Assembly (NCBI GenBank): GCA_963693315.1
Contig: OY856186.1
Location: 287,014,930 to 287,078,929, forward strand
Direction: 5' to 3'
DNA: 64,000 bases
Source: Diogma glabrata
Lineage: Eukaryota; Arthropoda; Insecta; Diptera; Cylindrotomidae
Made by a program: the position numbers and the translations under genes. A model generated the notes under the pieces. That model was not told the origin of the DNA and did not search any database. It saw only the letters and a list, made by a program, of their open reading frames with translations. Of this stretch, positions 58,975 to 64,000 are shown piece by piece; the first letter of the stretch is position 1, and every line of letters starts with the position of its first letter.

Positions 58975-58983
58975 CTTTTTATA
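58975..58983 (-). promoter_or_regulatory. TATA box of the 170-aa gene
   Basis: TATAAAAAG on the minus strand, 33 nt before the ATG at 58942. The leader must be very short. Confidence 0.5.
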
Positions 58984-59518
58984 CAAAATCATAATATTTT
59001 CAATTAATTCGAATCGACCTGCATATGAATATCTTTATAATTGTTGTTTGCAATTTGATTATTAATTTAAATTGAAATAGTTGTTTTATTGATTTCTAGT
59101 TTTAAAACAAAATTGAAACTTCAAGAATTTATCTGTAGCGAATTTTTTTTGTTTTTGTTATGTTTAAAAAACAAATATGTTATATTTAACTTTCTATTTA
59201 ACTTAAATTATATGTGGGTAAATTTCTATTTGCTTTAATCAGCTAAAACTTTCGAATCTATTTTAAAAATATTACGGTGATTTTATTTTTGCAACTTTGT
59301 GTTTAACCTAATTTTATAATTTAAATCAATTTAAGAGAAATCGTATTTCATAGATATTTCTCAATTCTTTTAGTTTTTTTGTGATGATTGAATTTAATTA
59401 TTTGTTTTTCGTTACTGCTTTTTATCTGAGGAAACTAATTTGATTGTGGAGAATTTTATTTAAAAGACCGTACTGAAATTTTTATTTGTTATTTGTTTTC
59501 TTGTATTTCAAAAGAAAC
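58984..59518. other. Divergent intergenic region of the Polinton
   Basis: It separates the outward 170-aa gene from the polymerase gene and presumably holds both promoters. AAATTGAAATAATTGTTTTA-like sequence at about 58058 recurs near 59070. No coding frame. Confidence 0.5.
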
Positions 59519-59548
59519 ATGTCAAAAAAATGAATATTAAAAAGGTTT

Positions 59549-62500
59549 TTGACCCCACGCTTAGAAGAGAGTTTTATAATTGAATCACAACAAAACAAAC
59601 ATATAAAACGGTTTAATCTGCATGGGCGTGAAATAAAATTCAAAATTAAACCAGTACCAGCAGATGTAGATCCTGTTATTTGGTTTAAAGAGGCGATTTT
59701 TCAAATTGTTAATCAAGTAACAAAAGATGTGACCCCAAGTGACCAAATTGGTTTAACATTTTGTGGTGAAAGTTTTGAACATCGTGGTCCTGCATGGCTC
59801 AGTTTTCGAACAGCTAGTGAAATAAAGTTTCACCATATTTGGGATATTCTTTCAAAAGTATTTCAAAGTAATTCAGAGGGTGAGTTCACACAAAATTTGC
59901 TATGTAAAGAAGAGGTCTGTTTACAGTTTTCAAATTTCTTTTACAGGTTTAAATACAGATACTTTTTGTATCGCTGTTACATATGTCCGTCTACCATTTG
60001 GAAGAGGTAGGCCAAATAAATTTACCAACTTTATTGAGGAATGTCGACAACGGAAGGGTATAATAGTAATTAAAAACAAAGACAATTTATGTTTACCTCG
60101 TGCACTTGTCGTGTGCATTTCTAAAATCGAAAAAGAGGTAGAATATAAAAAAATTTATTCGGATGCAGGAAAACTCCAAACAATCAGAGCAAAAGCATTA
60201 ACACAAAATGCAGGCGTAATTGTTCCAGCACAAGGCTGTGGAATACATGAGTTAAACCTCTTTCAAAATTATTTAAGAAATTATAAAATTGTCGTATATC
60301 AGTATAACACTAAAGGTCGACAAGTTATATTTGATGGAAATAATATTAACGGGAAAAAACTTAATTTGTTATTTCATGAAAATCATTATAATGTGATTGG
60401 TTCATTGACTGCTGCTTTTTGTACGAAATATTATTGTGAAAGTTCTCATATTCCGTACTATGATAAAAATAATCACCGGTGTTCAGCAACTTGTCCTTGT
60501 TGCCAAAATTCAACACCGTGTTCCAAAAACGTTACAGAACTTTTATGCAATATCTGTAACAGAATGTTTAGAGGAGTAAAATGTTTGGATTTTCATAGAG
60601 CATCCACATCAATTAACACAAAAAGTATTTGTGATAAAATAAAAAAGTGTTCAAATTGTTCAAAAGTTTATAAGACAAATAGACAACATATATGCAACGA
60701 ACATCTTTGTAAAATTTGTCATCTACATGTTCCTGCAGATCATTTATGCTTCATTCAGCAAAATAAAACACAAAAAAAATTTACAAACTGTATATATGTT
60801 TTTTATGATTTGGAAACGAGACATGAAAAAAATATCACTACGAAAATAAGACAACATGAACCAAATTTATGTGTCTTGGAACAACGATGCGATACATGCA
60901 TTGACATCGAATCGTTAGTTTTTTGTCAATCATGTAAATTCAGGCAAAGAATTTTCAACAAAAATAATGTAATCGAAACATTGATGGATTACATAGTAAA
61001 ATTAAAAAAGGAATTCCGAGAAATAATTGTCATTGCTCATAATGGACAATCTTTTGATCATCAATTTATTTTAAATTATATTTTAAATAAAACTAATATT
61101 GAACCAAAACTAATTATGAGAGGCACAAAAATTATTTTGATGCTGATCGATAATGTTAAATTCACCGATTCTCTTAATTATTTTCCGATGGCACTAGCAA
61201 AGCTTCCAAAAGCCTTCAATTTATCCACAGAATTGAAAAAAGGCTTTTTTCCGCATTTGTTTAACAAAGTAAAAAACGAAAACTATATTGGTACTTTGCC
61301 AGCTATGAAGTATTACAACCCAGATGTGATGAAAGAAAGTGAGAGAGTTGAGTTTGTAAAATGGTACGATGAAAATAAAAATTGTGAATTTAATATGTCA
61401 GAGGAAATAATTGAATATTGCAGCAACGATGTGAAAATTTTGACAGAAGCTTGTTTGAGTTTCAGAAAAATATTTTTACAAGAATGTAATGTTGAACCAT
61501 TTTTAGAAGCAACAACAATAGCCTCATCTTGCAACCTTGTGTTCAGAAGAAATTTTCTTCAACCAAATACAATAGGTATCATTCCAAGAAGTGGTTATAG
61601 ATTGGTCGATAATCAATCTAAAATTGCTATACAATGGCTTGTATGGGAACAAGACAGTCGACAAATTAATTTTCAACACGCAGCAAACGGTAGAGAAAAA
61701 CTAATTGGTGGAGTAAAAGTAGATGGTTATTGTGATGAAACTAAAGAAATATTTGAGTTCCATGGTTGTTATTATCATGGACATCCAAAGTGCTTGATCC
61801 ACAAACGGGATACTCCTCTATATGATGACTCTACTGACACTTTAAATCAAAGGTACGAAAGAACGAAAGCTAAAAATGCACATTTAAAATCTCTTGGATA
61901 CACACTGATTGAAATGTGGGAATGTGAGTTTCGTGAGCAGATGAGGAAAAACAAAACAATGCTTTATTTACAAACTCATCCTACAATTTTTACTGCTCCG
62001 CTAAACCCACGAGATGAATTCTATGGTGGACGAACTGGTAACGTTTCTACCTATTACAAAAGTAGAACAGGTGAAAAAATAAAATATGTAGACGTCTGTT
62101 CGTTGTCCCCTTTGGTTTGTAAATACGGTAAATTTCCTATAAAACATCCGAAAGTCCACGTTGGAAACTCGGTTTGCTCCGGTATCGATTTACAAAAAAT
62201 AAATGGACTTATTAAATGTAAAATACTACCACCAGAAAATCTTTTTCATCCAGTTTTACCACTAAAACAAAATAATAAATTGATGTTTACGTTGTGTCAA
62301 AAATGTGGAGATCAAAAAAATCAAAATGAATTTTGCTTACACTCTGACGATGAAAGGGCGTTGTCGGGTACATGGATAATCGATGAAGTCTTAAAAGCCA
62401 TCGAAAAAAATTATATAGTTTTACACATTTATGAAATTTGGGAATACGAAATAGCACAATACGATAAGGTCAACAAAGAAGAAGGATTATTCACTGAAAT

Positions 62501-63410
62501 GATGAATAAATTTATAAAAATTAAGCAAGAAGCTTCAGGTTGGCCGATAAATTACGAAACAGAATCAGAAAAACAAAATTATATTGATTTATTTTTTGAT
62601 ACAGAAACAATTAAACTGGAATATAAAAACATAGTAAACAATCCTGGCTTAAGATCTTTTGCTAAGTTAATTTTAAATTCATTTTGGGGTAAATTTGGTC
62701 AACAAGAAAACCAACAACAAACAGCTATTATAAATCAACCGTTTAAATTAAATGAGTTTTTAACAAATCCTTCAATAGAAGTGTGTCAAATCCTGCCAAT
62801 AAACGAAGAAAATGTAATTGTGAGTTGGCAGTATAAAGATGAAGCAGTAACTTCTCTTCCAACAATTAATGTTTGCATAGCTGCTTATACAACAGCACAA
62901 GCGCGACTTCATCTTTATAGTTATCTTGAAAAGATCGGCAACAGAGTTTTGTATTACGATACTGACTCAATAATTTATGTAAGTCGAAAAGGGGAATACG
63001 ATCCACCTGTAGCGGATTGTATTGGAGACATGACTGATGAACTTCAATGTTACGGGGTTGATAGCTATATAACTGAATTTGTAAGCGGTGGACCAAAAAA
63101 TTATGCTTTTAAAGTATATTCTACCAAGGAAAAATCTGAAAAGGTTATTTGCAAAGTTAAAGGCATTAATTTAAACTATGAAACATCTAAACAGGTGAAC
63201 TTTGAAACAATTAAAAATGCAGTTCTCAATCCTCAAGATTGGGAAAATATTGTAGTGATATCTCAAAATATTACAAGGACAAGAGATCATGAAGTCAATA
63301 CAGTTTCTGCTACAAAAAATTATCAACCAAAATCTGAAAAACGTAGGTTTTTAGAAGATTACAGTTCCGTACCGTACGGGTACAAAAAAATAAATACAAA
63401 TCAAATGTAA
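59549..63410 (+). CDS. polB: Polinton protein-primed DNA polymerase B (one intron)
   Basis: Exon 1 (59549-59879) and exon 2 (59947-63410) are joined across a 67-nt intron (GTGAGT...TTTTACAG), giving about 1264 codons, a normal length. Visible motifs: 3'-5' exonuclease Exo I YDLET (about 60800), Exo II HNGQSFDHQ (61036) and Exo III YCSNDVKIL (61416); an endonuclease-like insert FHGCYYHGHPKC (61757); motif A at 62091, which reads DVCSLSP; motif B LNSFWGKFGQ (62672); and motif C YYDTDS (62952). It replicates the element from a protein primer. The usual Tyr of motif A (steric gate) is Ser (62106-62108). Exon 1 has no in-frame ATG; the nearest (59530) is in another frame that stops at 59581. Either the 5' end is frameshifted or another upstream exon exists. 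A polyadenylation signal follows near 63492. Confidence 0.92.
59880..59946 (+). other. Intron in the polymerase gene
   Basis: Donor GTGAGT at 59880, acceptor TTTTACAG ending 59946, 67 nt. The flanking frames are open only if it is removed, and the conserved N-terminal region of the polymerase family is continuous across it. Confidence 0.8.
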
Positions 63411-63743
63411 ATTGAATTTTCAATCATTTGTTAAATATATAAATTATACAGTTTGAAATGGAAATTTTTTTCAAAAGCGAAAGTTGAGTACATTAATAAA
63501 AATAAAATGACATGAATCAATATCGCAAAAAAAAAAAGAAAAAAATGCATATTTGCTTTTATATTAGAAATTTCACTTGTTTTTCCATTTCAAAATTGAT
63601 TGGATTATTTAATTTGCCCGCATGAATTTATTTTTTTCTTTTTGTATTTCATAAACATTTCGTTTTGTAATAAAAAACACAGAATAAAAACTCTTTTTTA
63701 TTTTTCTCAATTGTATATTTATTATTTTAATTTTTAAAAAATA
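63411..63743. other. Convergent 3' region between polB and the PPP1R15-like gene
   Basis: AT-rich, with polyadenylation signals on both strands (AATAAA around 63492 on plus; TTTATT, read as AATAAA on minus, around 63716). No gene. Confidence 0.6.
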
Positions 63744-63962
63744 TTACATGAATCTATTTTTGAATATGATCTCGCGATGAACTTGTGCCAAAATTACAGC
63801 TAAAATTGGTTCAATCTTTTTGATACGTCTTTGAAATCTATTTCTATCACGTGCATATTCTTCATATTTTCCCCGTCGAGCAACTCTATAGGCATAATCC
63901 CATACATACATAACATGAAGGTCTAATTTATTGTTAAATGATACTTTTTTTGTTTTTAACAT
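63744..63962 (-). CDS. PPP1R15/GADD34-like small protein (predicted eIF2-alpha phosphatase adaptor), 72 aa
   Basis: Intact ORF with ATG at 63962 and a following AATAAA. It is almost entirely the conserved core of the PPP1R15 family. A PP1-binding RVxF-type motif, KVSF, lies at 6-9. After a short spacer come VWDYAYRVARRG at about 20-31, YEEYARDRNRFQRRI at about 33-47, and an EPIL tail. In the family, KVxF docks protein phosphatase 1, and the Ala-Arg-x-Gly-x-(Trp)-Glu...Ala-Arg-Asp-Arg-x-Arg-Phe segment engages actin and eIF2-alpha; here the Trp is Tyr. The family removes the phosphate that blocks translation under stress. It lies convergent to polB within the Polinton, so it is probably an element gene captured from a host. 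The full-length stress-sensor region of host PPP1R15 is absent. The match is by eye. Confidence 0.72.
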   Translation of the reverse strand: MLKTKKVSFNNKLDLHVMYVWDYAYRVARRGKYEEYARDRNRFQRRIKKIEPILAVILAQVHREIIFKNRFM

Positions 63963-64000
63963 TATATTATTTTATTCTTTAAAATATGTATGTAAATATT

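Larger units (their letters stand above)
57980..64000. mobile_element. Maverick/Polinton element, left part (continues past the window)
   Basis: Defined by the protein-primed DNA polymerase B at 59549-63410. AGTAGGTAAACGTCCAC at 57980 could be the terminus, because these elements usually begin with AG and make 6-bp duplications; the AGGGAG before it would be the duplication. The terminus is inferred. Integrase, protease, packaging ATPase and capsid genes are not in view and should lie to the right. Confidence 0.75.

Noticed and set aside
59930..60118. Minus-strand frames inside polB (also 61313-61534, 62866-63096)
   Set aside because: Shadows of the polymerase gene.

Overview
The window is AT-rich, intron-containing eukaryotic DNA, most likely from an insect. 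The signs are host genes with short GT-AG introns, a mariner, Jockey-type non-LTR fragments, Ty3/gypsy, hAT and piggyBac-type elements, a tRNA-derived SINE, and a Maverick/Polinton with a protein-primed DNA polymerase. The species cannot be named from the sequence alone.

Host genes are few. A four-exon gene for a mitochondrial valyl-tRNA synthetase (946 aa) lies on the minus strand at 42078-45412. An intronless SLX9/FAM207A-type ribosome-biogenesis gene lies on the minus strand at 34089-34736. A possible small secreted-peptide exon sits at 33.5-33.7 kb. Nearly everything else is mobile DNA.

Layout. 0-7.8 kb: a transposon-type ORF, a Jockey 3' remnant, and a 2.9 kb long-TIR element bounded on both sides by long (AT)n tracts. 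7.8-14.1 kb: an apparently intact 6302-bp Ty3/gypsy retrotransposon on the minus strand, with LTRs of equal length that look identical, a 4-bp TSD, a gag carrying a SAP domain, and a textbook -1 frameshift signal. 14.1-18.7 kb: an older, frameshifted gypsy copy whose RNase H frame runs into a mariner that has one half inverted. 19.2-29.4 kb: a fold-back structure with about 1.85-kb arms, interrupted by two hAT-type elements and a solo LTR; one hAT holds a non-LTR fragment that itself holds a TTAA-flanked MITE. 29.4-34 kb: MITEs, dispersed repeats and a gypsy RT remnant. 35.7-41.4 kb: two oppositely oriented copies of a 1.57-kb TIR element with 9-bp TSDs, each carrying a retroelement endonuclease fragment. 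45.6-52.6 kb: a dense cluster of TIR and fold-back elements. 54-57.9 kb: a 70-bp minisatellite and a diverged array of about 600-bp units.

From about 58 kb to the window edge lies one end of a Maverick/Polinton: a 170-aa protein of unknown function, the protein-primed polymerase B (one 67-nt intron), and a 72-aa convergent ORF. That small ORF matches the core of the PPP1R15/GADD34 family, a PP1-binding KVSF motif followed by the family's conserved Arg-rich motif. If correct, this virus-like element carries its own eIF2-alpha phosphatase adaptor, the strategy known from some herpes-, asfar- and poxviruses. This is the most notable observation here; the rest of the element lies beyond 64000.
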